Source: DYMC01 sp035406705 (lineage in GTDB: Bacteria; Verrucomicrobiota; Lentisphaeria; Victivallales; GWF2-50-93). Taken from it: a stretch of DNA of 64,000 bases. The translations under genes were made by a program, and so were the position numbers. A model generated the notes under the pieces. It saw nothing but the letters and a program-made list of their open reading frames with translations, was not told where the DNA came from and did no database searches. Of this stretch, positions 8,571 to 17,671 are shown piece by piece (position 1 is the stretch's first letter; every line of letters starts with the position of its first letter). The DNA lies in contig CAYRRM010000010.1 in the NCBI GenBank assembly GCA_964426675.1, forward strand, positions 1-64,000, given 5' to 3'.

Positions 8571-8801
8571 TCAAGAATGTTTGTGAGAACACACACTGGA
8601 ACAGCAGCTTTTAGCCGCTGAAGGGCATGTCTCAGCCGAACTACATTTTGAAAAAGGTGACATTCCTATAGCATTGAATGCAGACAATATTTTATTTGCC
8701 TCTTTTCCACAATCAGGGCAATCAGAAACCTTATCATTTATTTTGCAAATTTTTTCAAAAATTTTCCCACAATTCTTGCATTTGAACTCAAATATAGGCA
8801 T
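8571..8801 (-). CDS. FmdB-type zinc ribbon regulatory protein
   Basis: 76 aa. Starts with MPIFEFKCKNCGKIFE and continues CPDCGKEANKIL, the two CxxC knuckles of the FmdB/CxxC_CxxC_SSSS family. The C-terminal tail is unusually Cys-rich (CSSAETCPSAAKSCCSS then CSHKHS), which could be a second metal site. Good RBS (AAGGAG) upstream of the ATG. FmdB proteins are putative regulators but the role is unproven. The gene follows an A/T-rich gap of 289 bases in which I see nothing else. Confidence 0.85.
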   Translation of the reverse strand: MPIFEFKCKNCGKIFEKICKINDKVSDCPDCGKEANKILSAFNAIGMSPFSKCSSAETCPSAAKSCCSSVCSHKHS

Positions 8802-8865
8802 GTTTTTTCTCCTTATTGTGAGGAGGATACATTACATTAAAATAAGAACAAATCAAGGATAAAAT

Positions 8866-9627
8866 TCAAACTAATTTTCGCCTTACAGCTTCAAATACAG
8901 TTATTGTAAGAGCCTGGGCAACATTTATAGAATCAATTCCTCCAGGCATTGGAATAGAAAACCTCTTTCCATTTATTATTGAAGGAAGTCCACTGCCTTC
9001 ATTGCCAAACAACAGAATAGACTTGTGAAAAAGTTCGGAAATTTTAAAAATATTCTCTCCTTTTGAAACATCACTTAAAAACACATTTTTAAAACCTATT
9101 TTTTTGAGTTCTTCCAATAATAAATTTAAATCATTGTATTCATGTATCTGCATGGAGAATTGCATTCCTGTTGCTGCGCGTATAACTTTGTCTGAAAATG
9201 GGTCAGCAGAATCAAAACTCAGAAATAATTTGTTGATTCCTACGGCTTTTAATGTGCGAATAATAGTTCCCATATTTCCTGGATCCTGTATTCTGTCAAG
9301 AATTATCAAGAAATCAGTATGTTCAAAGTTTAGTTCTGTGAGTTTCGCGAAATAAGGTTTTTTTAAAATAAATATTATTCCTTGTGGAGAAATTACAGGA
9401 CTTATCAAATTCATATCTTTCTTGCTAATTTGTTCGAGGGATAGCTCAGGGAAAAGGTTTTTGGGAGGATTTTTCCCACAAAAGAATGCTCTTCTAATAA
9501 GATCAGGCCTTGTTTTGTAAATTTCAATACAACATTTAAGTCCTTCGCATATAGTTAAGCCTGTTTTTTTTCTTCCATGATGACTCAAAAGTGAGCGATA
9601 CAGTTTTATATCAGCCTTTGTAAGCAT
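8866..9627 (-). CDS. SpoU/TrmH-family rRNA or tRNA 2'-O-ribose methyltransferase
   Basis: 253 aa. The SPOUT knot motifs are visible: LDRIQDPGNMGTIIRT (motif 1), LLFGNEGSGLP (motif 2) and IPMPGGIDSINVAQALTI (motif 3). The N-terminal 100 residues form a substrate-binding domain of the RlmB/TsnR type. Catalyses SAM-dependent 2'-O-methylation of an RNA ribose; the target nucleotide cannot be read from sequence. Directly follows the glycosyltransferase cluster by 11 bases, so it is probably the distal gene of that transcript. Confidence 0.9.
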   Translation of the reverse strand: MLTKADIKLYRSLLSHHGRKKTGLTICEGLKCCIEIYKTRPDLIRRAFFCGKNPPKNLFPELSLEQISKKDMNLISPVISPQGIIFILKKPYFAKLTELNFEHTDFLIILDRIQDPGNMGTIIRTLKAVGINKLFLSFDSADPFSDKVIRAATGMQFSMQIHEYNDLNLLLEELKKIGFKNVFLSDVSKGENIFKISELFHKSILLFGNEGSGLPSIINGKRFSIPMPGGIDSINVAQALTITVFEAVRRKLV

Positions 9628-9638
9628 ATTAAATTAAC

Positions 9639-10640
9639 CTACCTTAATGAATTCAAGAGTTCTTTCCATGATTCTTCAAACCTTTCAAAGGAAAATTGTT
9701 CTGCGAAAATTCTACCAGATGAGGAAAGTTCTTTTCTCTGCTCTTCAGAGCTTAAAATTCCAGTTACAATTTTCTTTAAATCACAGAATTTCTCACATAT
9801 AATTTGTTTTCCTCCTTCCAGTAATTCTCTCATGCCACCTCTACCTGAACCGACAACAGGTGTTCCAAGCAACATTGCCTCATGTGCGGTTCTACACCAT
9901 CCTTCATCAAATAATGACATTGTTAAAACCAATGTTGAAGCTTTCAAAAGTTGTAAATATTCTTTATAGGATAGCTGTAAATGTCTTACAGGTAATATTA
10001 AGTTTCTATATCCAGAGGTAACAAAGTTCACATCTTTATCAAGTTCTTTCAGAGCATTATACGCTTCGACAATTCCTTTAGCTTTGTGACAATTGCCAAG
10101 ATAGATTATTGGTTTATCGGAAAATTGATACTTAGTGAGAAATTCTTCTACCTCACTTTTTGACAAATTGTAATCCGATATTTTAAATGGATTATAAATG
10201 ATTCTCACTTTTTCTTTTCCATAGGAACTATATTTTTCAGACCAGAACTTTGAGACAGTTATTATATACTTGCATTTTTTTATATTTTTCCTGGTCAAAT
10301 GCAATAGTAAACGTGCAGGAAGACGTTTCCATAAGGGATAGCCAGAAAAGTCATCGTGATGAATGAGAGCTATATTTTCTCCTCGTGTTTTATCTAGTCC
10401 GATTGTTGAAAGTGAAACTATATCTCTTATCCAGAAGTCTTGATAATCTGAAATTAATAATAGATTTTTAAAAATTTCAAAATGACTCAATAATGGATAT
10501 TCACAACGTTTCTTTTGAGCAAAATAAGTTTTTAAATCAGTATACTTTGATATAACATCCCTTGCAGAAGCATTGTAAATGTGTCCGCCATAGAGATCCT
10601 TTCCTGTTTCAATCCAACCTATTTTGATTTTTTCTTGCAT
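9639..10640 (-). CDS. Glycosyltransferase family 4 protein
   Basis: 333 aa, GT-B fold. The C-terminal nucleotide-sugar domain contains IIYLGNCHKAKGI and the GT4 signature FDEGWCRTAHEAMLLGTPVVGSG followed by GGMRELL. The N-terminal acceptor domain begins with GWIETGKDLYGGHIYNA. Cytoplasmic or membrane-peripheral. It overlaps the end of the membrane transferase gene by 32 bases. Part of the five-gene polysaccharide cluster; donor sugar unknown. Confidence 0.85.
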   Translation of the reverse strand: MQEKIKIGWIETGKDLYGGHIYNASARDVISKYTDLKTYFAQKKRCEYPLLSHFEIFKNLLLISDYQDFWIRDIVSLSTIGLDKTRGENIALIHHDDFSGYPLWKRLPARLLLHLTRKNIKKCKYIITVSKFWSEKYSSYGKEKVRIIYNPFKISDYNLSKSEVEEFLTKYQFSDKPIIYLGNCHKAKGIVEAYNALKELDKDVNFVTSGYRNLILPVRHLQLSYKEYLQLLKASTLVLTMSLFDEGWCRTAHEAMLLGTPVVGSGRGGMRELLEGGKQIICEKFCDLKKIVTGILSSEEQRKELSSSGRIFAEQFSFERFEESWKELLNSLR

Positions 10641-12195
10641 AATATAGTATTATAGCATCTTTTGTTTTTAATTCTTTATCCGGTTTTACATAAGCTAAAA
10701 ATTCTTCTGGCATTGGTATTTTTGAAGTAGGGATTGAATTAAAAAAAATAATCACAGTATCTTTTTGAGGGGCTTTGAGTTCCGCTATTAAATTCGAAAA
10801 TGAGTCGTAAAATTTTTTATTATAAAAACCTGTATTTACGTTTATTTTCGAAGGAATTTGTTTTGTTAATTTACCAGTAATAAAGTATATACCATCAACA
10901 GAATTTGAATAAACTTCAGTTTCAGAAAAATCAATAGTTTTGAATATTTCAGAGTTTTTCCATGTTTTACTGTTATATCCAAATCCTTCCTTACAATTGA
11001 TTATGCAAAAAAAAGTAATTCTTACAAAAACAAGCAGAAATAGAAAATTTAGGAAATATTTATTGTAGAAAGTATCACAATTTTTGTTTTTTAAGAGTGT
11101 TGGGAGGATAAAAATACTCAGAAGAAATGAGATTATACCTGGAGAACTTATTCTATAATCAAGGGGGGTATTAAAATCCATAAAGGAGATTGAGAAAATT
11201 AGAAAGATAAAGTAAAAAATTGAAAAACTTAATAACGAAATAAAAAGAACAAAATTATTGTTAGGAAAATTAAGAAAGTCTTTGAAGTTTAATTCCTTTT
11301 TTTTAAGTTTTGTTATTGTAATCAATATCATAATAATAAAAATACCTGTAATAACTACAATAAAAAAATATTGAGTCCATAAATTTTCTTTTATGTAATT
11401 TAAAAAACTATTTGGAAAGAGAAGGAAAAGTACGGTTCTAACAAATTGTCGTATATGGGCGAATGACAGTGGATGGATTGCGAATTTTCCTGCAAATGAA
11501 AAATCAATATCTTTAATCATAATTAGCAGCCATAAACAATTAGGCATTATTGATATAGTAAAATATATTATGGAAAGTATAATTTTGTTAAAAAAATCAA
11601 TCTTTCTGAGGAAGATTACAAAAAAAATAAAAAGCCAAATTATTAACGGTATAGCAGCATAACGACTGAGCAAGGCTATCGTTGAAAAGAATATAGATAA
11701 AATGAAGAAAATTATTTTCTTTCTAAAACTGTAGTAAAATGCAGATAAAATGGATAAAAATATACACGGGATAAATAAAGCCTCTGTCCAAGTCATCATA
11801 AAAGGAAGTATAGTGAGTTCGGAGAAAGAAATAATAAAGAGTATTTTATAAATGTTTTTTGAACCAAAATTGTAAAAATGTGTTAGAATTTTAAATACAA
11901 GAGCGATAAAAATTGCAAAACATAGTGCATTAAACACTCTTATAGATTCGAGTATATTAGAAAAAGAAGATTTAAAGGTGGCCAGTAAATAAAAATAAAG
12001 TGGTGGGGTATGAATAGAGAACCTATTGTTATTAAGAAGAGATATAGGAGAGCCACTTTGCGCAATATTTTCAGCAGTTGAGATATATAACACGGAGTCA
12101 GTTGTAATACCCGGTCCATTTCTTAACAAAACAAAATAAGTGAAGAGAAAAGAAGATATAATAATAGAAAGTAGTTTTTTATATTTAAGATTCAT
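10609..12195 (-). CDS. GT-C fold membrane glycosyltransferase (ArnT/PMT-like)
   Basis: 528 aa integral membrane protein with about ten to twelve hydrophobic segments. Segment 1 is followed by a periplasmic loop with the acidic motif TDSVLYISTAENIA and then THTPPLYFYLL-like residues (HTPPLYFYLLATF), as in GT39/GT83 enzymes that use lipid-linked sugars. The last 130 residues form a soluble domain. Its start overlaps the GT2 stop by 4 bases (ATGA). Very A/T-rich. Likely transfers a sugar from a polyprenyl carrier on the periplasmic side. Confidence 0.75.
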   Translation of the reverse strand: MNLKYKKLLSIIISSFLFTYFVLLRNGPGITTDSVLYISTAENIAQSGSPISLLNNNRFSIHTPPLYFYLLATFKSSFSNILESIRVFNALCFAIFIALVFKILTHFYNFGSKNIYKILFIISFSELTILPFMMTWTEALFIPCIFLSILSAFYYSFRKKIIFFILSIFFSTIALLSRYAAIPLIIWLFIFFVIFLRKIDFFNKIILSIIYFTISIMPNCLWLLIMIKDIDFSFAGKFAIHPLSFAHIRQFVRTVLFLLFPNSFLNYIKENLWTQYFFIVVITGIFIIMILITITKLKKKELNFKDFLNFPNNNFVLFISLLSFSIFYFIFLIFSISFMDFNTPLDYRISSPGIISFLLSIFILPTLLKNKNCDTFYNKYFLNFLFLLVFVRITFFCIINCKEGFGYNSKTWKNSEIFKTIDFSETEVYSNSVDGIYFITGKLTKQIPSKINVNTGFYNKKFYDSFSNLIAELKAPQKDTVIIFFNSIPTSKIPMPEEFLAYVKPDKELKTKDAIILYYARKNQNRLD

Positions 12196-13004
12196 TTTTG
12201 TTTTGTAAGGAATGTGCCCAAATACCCTATTGAATACGACAATCTATATATGCAAAAAATTATTTTGAATGAAAAAAAGTTTACAGTGAGGTTTAATAAA
12301 GCATGGAAAATTCTTTTAAGCAAAGTTTTTTTTTCCTGAAAACTTTTATTTATTCCATCACCCAGAGAATAGACAAATTCGGGATGTTGAATTTGAGTTA
12401 TAGCAGAATTTTTTCCTTTAAGATAAGCAAACTTTAATAATTCTGTTAGATTTTTAGGCACAGGATGATAGGCCCAACACTCCGGGGCCACACAAACTCT
12501 ATATCCTGCTTTTCTTACGCGGTATCTCAAATCCGGGTCCGTTCCTGAAATGATCTCAGGATTTTCCCAACCCACTTCTTTAAACAATTCAACTGGCATT
12601 ACAAGACACATGTGGCTAACCATATCACTATCTATCAACTCTTTCTGAATTGGAAAAAAAGAACGTGGGATTTGTCTGGCAGAAATCCTCTGAAATAAAT
12701 TTGAATCAGGAGGAATAAGTTGAGAGGGACCAGTCATTCCAATATCTTTATAGAGATAAAAGGGGGCAATTAATTTTTGTATAACTGTAGTGTCTCCCAG
12801 ACGAACATCATCATCTATAAACATAAGAAAGTCTCCTGTTGTCTTTTTAACACCATAATTTCTTGCTTTACCATTTGGTGATACTCCTACAACTGTTATA
12901 ATTTCGGCAGGACAAAGAGTTTGTTTCATTAGATCAGATTTAAGGAGTTCAAGATTGCCATTTCTATAACCGTCAAATGAAGGAATAACTACTGATACTT
13001 TCAT
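12192..13004 (-). CDS. Glycosyltransferase family 2 protein
   Basis: 270 aa. The GT-A N-terminus VSVVIPSFDGY, the nucleotide-sugar motif GDFLMFIDDDVRLGD (DDD metal site) and SGTDPDLRYRVRKAGYR downstream are typical of GT2. A hydrophobic stretch near the C-terminus (LTVNFFSFKIIFCIYRL) suggests membrane association. Overlaps both neighbours by 4 bases, so translation is coupled along the cluster. Acts on the cytoplasmic side in surface glycan assembly; acceptor unknown. Confidence 0.88.
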   Translation of the reverse strand: MKVSVVIPSFDGYRNGNLELLKSDLMKQTLCPAEIITVVGVSPNGKARNYGVKKTTGDFLMFIDDDVRLGDTTVIQKLIAPFYLYKDIGMTGPSQLIPPDSNLFQRISARQIPRSFFPIQKELIDSDMVSHMCLVMPVELFKEVGWENPEIISGTDPDLRYRVRKAGYRVCVAPECWAYHPVPKNLTELLKFAYLKGKNSAITQIQHPEFVYSLGDGINKSFQEKKTLLKRIFHALLNLTVNFFSFKIIFCIYRLSYSIGYLGTFLTKQK

Positions 13005-14485
13005 CTTTGATTTATTTGAATTTGTGCTTCAAGAGAGGATGAACTTACTTGAAATCTTTTTTCATTGTAATAAAGAACCATTACAAGTCCCAAAAGAACA
13101 CATAAAGCTTCCATATTGAGTATTGTATAAAAATTGGTTATAGTCATTCCGTGGGTTAAAATCCCGGCTTGACCAACGATTAACCCAAAACTAAGTGCTT
13201 TAGAAAAATTATTTTGAGTAAAGTGAAAAAAACTATATAGAGAAGTAAATAGAATAAAGTTAAAAAACAAAAGGGCAAAAAGGCCAATAAAACCCGTATC
13301 ATATAATTCGTGAAAGTATTGATTATCAACGTAACCGAGAAACATAGCTCCTACTCCGTGTCCAAAAAGAGGATAATCCATTATTTTTGGGAAAATATCT
13401 TTCCATGCAGAATATCTTGCATAAAATGAAGAGTCTGCTTCTGGTCCCTCTACAACAACTGAACCTATTGAAATAAATTGGCTTTTGATATTATCATTAT
13501 GTATTTCAGCAAGAAATTTGATTTTTCCTGAAATAAATGTACCGATATAAAACAGCCCAATAATAGCCAGAACACTCACAGTGAAAAATAAAAGCTTAGT
13601 TCTCCTGGAAATAAGATATGCCATAATTAGAATTGGAAGTATACTGACATACGCGCCTCTTGATTTAGTGAGAATTATAGCGACAATAAATATTGTAAGT
13701 GAAAATAGGTAAAATATCTGGCTTTTGCTATCATAATATAAAAGCATCCCTATAGAAATGCCCGCCATAATAAGGTAAAAACTCGCTAAAGTATTTGCTC
13801 GCCCAAAACCAGCAGTTGCTGTAATGCCTCCTCCAGTAAGTGGAGAGACAGGGAACAAAAAGGATTGAATTATCCCAAAACAAGCAATAAAAAGTGAAAT
13901 AAAAAACAAAAATCTGAACATTTTAATAGTTTCTTCTCTGGTATCTATCATATGTAAGGTCATGAAATATATCCAGAAATATTCAAGTCTTTTAAGTGTA
14001 AAAAGTATGGCTCTTGAAGTGGGAACAGTTCCTTGTAAGAGTCCTAAAAGAGTTGATATAATAATTGCAAAAGACATTACAGTAATGCCTTTATTAATAG
14101 GGACATCTTTTATTATAGAAAGAGAACGATTTTTAGCCCTATTAAGCAACCAGCCACCAGTAACGAGAAGTAATATTATATCCTCCATTCTGACTGTAAC
14201 TCCACGTTCAGAGTTTGCAGTTTTGTCTAATTGGATATCTGTAGACACCATTATGAAGACCAACATTATTCCAAGAGCAATTTTAGGTTTAAAAAATGAT
14301 AACAATATTAGTAAGAATCCGAGGAGAAGATAAATCGAAAGAAATGGACTGTTGTGTGGAATTTCAAGAAAATTTCGATATTTTTCTACAGTTTGCTCAA
14401 AATTGCCTGAAAATAAATTAATTGGAAGAGAGTATAAACAAAAAATTGTGAATAAATATCCCAAATGATGAATTCTAAAAGGCAT
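13001..14485 (-). CDS. O-antigen ligase/polymerase-like membrane protein (Wzy/WaaL type)
   Basis: 494 aa with about eleven to twelve membrane segments. A large periplasmic loop near residues 330-390 contains ARYSAWKDIFPKIMDYPLFGHGVG, the Wzy_C signature seen in O-antigen ligases and polymerases. Located between GT4 and GT2 genes, with a one-base overlap upstream and a 4-base overlap downstream. It should either polymerise repeat units or attach a glycan to lipid A or another acceptor; sequence alone does not say which. Confidence 0.83.
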   Translation of the reverse strand: MPFRIHHLGYLFTIFCLYSLPINLFSGNFEQTVEKYRNFLEIPHNSPFLSIYLLLGFLLILLSFFKPKIALGIMLVFIMVSTDIQLDKTANSERGVTVRMEDIILLLVTGGWLLNRAKNRSLSIIKDVPINKGITVMSFAIIISTLLGLLQGTVPTSRAILFTLKRLEYFWIYFMTLHMIDTREETIKMFRFLFFISLFIACFGIIQSFLFPVSPLTGGGITATAGFGRANTLASFYLIMAGISIGMLLYYDSKSQIFYLFSLTIFIVAIILTKSRGAYVSILPILIMAYLISRRTKLLFFTVSVLAIIGLFYIGTFISGKIKFLAEIHNDNIKSQFISIGSVVVEGPEADSSFYARYSAWKDIFPKIMDYPLFGHGVGAMFLGYVDNQYFHELYDTGFIGLFALLFFNFILFTSLYSFFHFTQNNFSKALSFGLIVGQAGILTHGMTITNFYTILNMEALCVLLGLVMVLYYNEKRFQVSSSSLEAQIQINQR

Positions 14486-15651
14486 TAAAATGAATCTCCA
14501 TAAATTTTATAATATTGGCTTAATATAGCCTTAATATCATATTTTTTCGCACTTTCTCTGGCTTTTTTTGCGATTTTCGCAGAGAAGGCGGGATTTTCAA
14601 GAAGTATTTTTATTTTTTCTTTTAACGAATCTGAGTCTCCTTTTGGAAAGAGAAGTCCATTTTCACGGTCAGTTATAATTTCAGGAATTGCTCCTGTATC
14701 TGAAGCTACACATGGTAGTCCGCTTGCCATTGCTTCAATAAGAGAGAGTCCGAATCCCTCATAAAAAGATGGCAGAATAAAAATATCCGCCGCGGCGTAA
14801 TATTTACGCGGATCAGCCACATAACCTGTAAAAAATACTATTTTTTTTTCAATCATACTATTGGACTGTGATTCTAATCTTTTTCTCTCAGGTCCATCGC
14901 CTACAAAGATTAGTTTAATATCTTTCTGTTTGAACTCAGACAATAATTTCATAAAAGCTTTTAGTAAAGTAAATTGTCCCTTTTCTGTGCTTAACCTGCC
15001 GATATTAAGTAGGATAATAGAATCTTTTGCATACGGGAATAATTCATTTTTAAATTTTTTTTTGTCGTCATATGAAAATGAATAATTTTCGAGAAAAATT
15101 CCGTTTGGTATGATCATTGTATTTTTTTCTCTTGACAATCCATTTTGCACAGAAAAATCATACTCGGAACGACTTAAAACGATTTGTAAGTTTGTAAATG
15201 GAGAGAGGTATTTTTCTGCATTTAAAAGAATTTTTTTATATATATCAAGCTCCGGAATTCCGGGGATGCGACTGTTTGGCATATAGATTGACCCGTGAGT
15301 GCTGTGAATTATTTTGCTTATATTGGCGTGTTTTGCTGCTATTCTGCCTATAAAACCAGCCTTTGAAGTATGTGTATGAACTATGTTAAAATTATTTTTT
15401 TTGAAAAAATGTTTTAATTTTGAATAGGCAAAAAAATCATTAATAGGGGAAATTCTCCTTATGAGTTTTGGAATGAACACTACGTTATATGAATCACTTA
15501 AAATCCTTTGTTCTTGTTTTGTCAAGCCCTCTACTCCTGAAAAAAGAGTAAAATCAAATTTATCTTGTCCATAGTCGATTATATTTTTAACTACAGTTGA
15601 AGCCCCTCCCGGAATCATTCTTGTTATAACGATAGCAATCTTTTTTTTCAA
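14485..15651 (-). CDS. Glycosyltransferase family 4 protein
   Basis: 388 aa, GT-B. The N-terminus KIAIVITRMIPGGASTVVKNII and HTHTSKAGFIGRIAA are typical of EPS/capsule GT4 enzymes. The donor domain shows LLNIGRLSTEKGQ, IFVGDGPER and SFYEGFGLSLIEAMASGLPCV-type E-x7-E motif. First gene of the cluster, about 100 bases downstream of ligA. One dispersed palindrome encodes AKIA close to the C-terminus. Confidence 0.9.
   Translation of the reverse strand: MKKKIAIVITRMIPGGASTVVKNIIDYGQDKFDFTLFSGVEGLTKQEQRILSDSYNVVFIPKLIRRISPINDFFAYSKLKHFFKKNNFNIVHTHTSKAGFIGRIAAKHANISKIIHSTHGSIYMPNSRIPGIPELDIYKKILLNAEKYLSPFTNLQIVLSRSEYDFSVQNGLSREKNTMIIPNGIFLENYSFSYDDKKKFKNELFPYAKDSIILLNIGRLSTEKGQFTLLKAFMKLLSEFKQKDIKLIFVGDGPERKRLESQSNSMIEKKIVFFTGYVADPRKYYAAADIFILPSFYEGFGLSLIEAMASGLPCVASDTGAIPEIITDRENGLLFPKGDSDSLKEKIKILLENPAFSAKIAKKARESAKKYDIKAILSQYYKIYGDSF
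14568..14581. repeat. Dispersed palindrome copy 6 (in GT4 gene)
   Basis: TTGCGA-TTT-TCGCA; encodes Ala-Lys-Ile-Ala near the C-terminus. Confidence 0.85.
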
Positions 15652-15751
15652 ATAATTTGTCCTCTATTTATTTCCCAAGTTAATAAGAAAAGATATGCAA
15701 AGAACATATATTTTTTTTGAAATTTTTAAAATAATTTTTTTATTTGGCAAT

Positions 15752-17671
15752 TTATCCAAAGCCAGGAAGGAAATCGCTATTGTGGTTTTTGCTCTGATTT
15801 TCTTGAGATTTATCTGCTTCAATGCTTTTTAGCCATTCATCGAGAGAAAGTACTTTTATCGAATATTTTTTAGCCTTCTGAAGTTTGGAGCTATTTTCAG
15901 AAGGATCCATAGCCACGAGCAGGGTCAATGTTTCTGTAACAGAATCCACAGGAAGGTAGGAACTATCTCGCGCGAGTTTTTCATAATATGTACGTGGCAT
16001 TGGCATTTTTCCGGTAAAACAAATTGTTTTCTTGCTGATATTTTTTCCTTTGCTTTGTTCTATGTTTAATGTTTTACTTAACTCATCTATAAGTTCACTA
16101 TTTTCCTTTAAATTCGAATAGAGATCTTTAGCTCTTTCCGGACCGATTCCAGGAATTTTCTCAAGATCCTCTATAGTCATCTTTCTTAAATCATCAAGAG
16201 TGTATTTAAGTAGTATTGATTTTGCGATGTTTTTACCTATCCCAGGGATATTCAGAGAAGCGAGAAGGGCATAATCAGTAGTATTTCTGGCATTTTGAAT
16301 TTCGTTGTATAGATTTTCCGATGATTTCGACTTAAATCCTTCAAGTTTTGATATTTGCTCTTTTGTTAAAGAAAATATATCGGAAAGACATTTTACCCCT
16401 AATGTATCACGCATTTTTCTAAGAGTTGGTTCTCCCAATCGTTCAATTCCAATACTCCTGACGGCAGAAAGAAGAAGTTGGATTTGAATTTCAGGACATT
16501 CAGGGTTAAGGCATATAAGCTCAGGTCCATCAATAGATAATTTTTGGGAACATGAAGGGCAGAATTCTATCAATGGTGATTTACGCTCAATTCCTGGTTC
16601 AGTTGAAATAACATGTGGGATTACATCTCCCGCTCTTTCGACAATTATCTTATCACCGATTTGTATATCGTTATCTACTATAAATTTATAATTGTGCAGC
16701 GAAAGTTTTTTTATAGTTATGCCGTTTATCTCTACTGGTTCTATTATTGCAAGGGGGGTAAGGCTTTTTTTCCCAAAGGACCATTCTATATTTTTTATCA
16801 CTGATACAGCTCTTGCGCCACTAAATTTGAAAGCTATATGACCTCTGGGATGATGAGCTGTATAACCAAGCCTTTCAGCGTAATTATCATCTTTTAATTT
16901 TATTACTATCCCATCCATAGGATACGGAAGAGAAGAGAGTTCTTCAACGACTTTATTCCATATGGAGGGGTCTTTTAATTGTGAAAATGTTAATATTTTT
17001 CCATATGTTTCATAATCAATTAAGGTAAGTTTTGCGCCTTGCATTTGAATTTCTTTTATATCTTTCAATCCGACAATTCCTGCTACTGCATTTCTCTGGT
17101 TTTTATATGGTTTTCCATCTTTTTTTATAATCGTCGGATATAAATTTTTAAAATCATCATTTCTTATTATAATCTCACCTCTGGCATTTTGGTTAAAAGG
17201 AGAGCCTTTATAATCTTTTTTCTCAAGTTCTATAAGAGGTAGCTTATCAGATATATCTTCTCCCGTATATCCATCTCCTCTCGTTGCAAGGACATTATCT
17301 TCGAGTAGAGCTGAAATTCCATCATATTTTGGTTGTATAATAAAAAGTTCATCTTCTGTTCTTGCGAATTTCGCAGCCCACTTTATTAATTCCTGATGCG
17401 AATAAACTTTATCGAGAGACAATAATGGCTTTTTGTGTTTTACGGAAGGGGCATTCCCAATTAGGGGAGAATATATTTGAGTAAGAAGAGGGTGGGAAGG
17501 TTCTCTTCGTTCGAGTTCGCGTAAAAGTAAATCATATTCTTCATCACTTATTTCGGGATTTGCCTCTTCCCAATATTTTTTATTGTGATATTCTATAAGT
17601 TCAATAAGCTGTTCAGTTGGCAATAAAGCTGGATTTTTATGTGTTTCGTTAGTTTTCTTTTGAAGAGTCAT
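15752..17671 (-). CDS. ligA: NAD-dependent DNA ligase LigA
   Basis: 639 aa. Order: N-terminal Ia domain with YHNKKYWEEANPEISDEEYD, adenylation domain with the catalytic lysine in K115-YDG, OB fold, zinc finger (C-PS-C...C-LNPE-C), helix-hairpin-helix repeats (LNIPGIGKNIAK, LEKIPGIGPERAK) and a C-terminal BRCT domain (KTICFTGKM). The adenylation domain looks somewhat compact against E. coli LigA (671 aa). Starts inside the end of nagA (23-base overlap). Seals nicks in replication and repair. One palindrome copy encodes AKFA. Confidence 0.95.
   Translation of the reverse strand: MTLQKKTNETHKNPALLPTEQLIELIEYHNKKYWEEANPEISDEEYDLLLRELERREPSHPLLTQIYSPLIGNAPSVKHKKPLLSLDKVYSHQELIKWAAKFARTEDELFIIQPKYDGISALLEDNVLATRGDGYTGEDISDKLPLIELEKKDYKGSPFNQNARGEIIIRNDDFKNLYPTIIKKDGKPYKNQRNAVAGIVGLKDIKEIQMQGAKLTLIDYETYGKILTFSQLKDPSIWNKVVEELSSLPYPMDGIVIKLKDDNYAERLGYTAHHPRGHIAFKFSGARAVSVIKNIEWSFGKKSLTPLAIIEPVEINGITIKKLSLHNYKFIVDNDIQIGDKIIVERAGDVIPHVISTEPGIERKSPLIEFCPSCSQKLSIDGPELICLNPECPEIQIQLLLSAVRSIGIERLGEPTLRKMRDTLGVKCLSDIFSLTKEQISKLEGFKSKSSENLYNEIQNARNTTDYALLASLNIPGIGKNIAKSILLKYTLDDLRKMTIEDLEKIPGIGPERAKDLYSNLKENSELIDELSKTLNIEQSKGKNISKKTICFTGKMPMPRTYYEKLARDSSYLPVDSVTETLTLLVAMDPSENSSKLQKAKKYSIKVLSLDEWLKSIEADKSQENQSKNHNSDFLPGFG
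17362..17375. repeat. Dispersed palindrome copy 7 (in ligA)
   Basis: TTGCGA-ATT-TCGCA; encodes Ala-Lys-Phe-Ala. Confidence 0.85.
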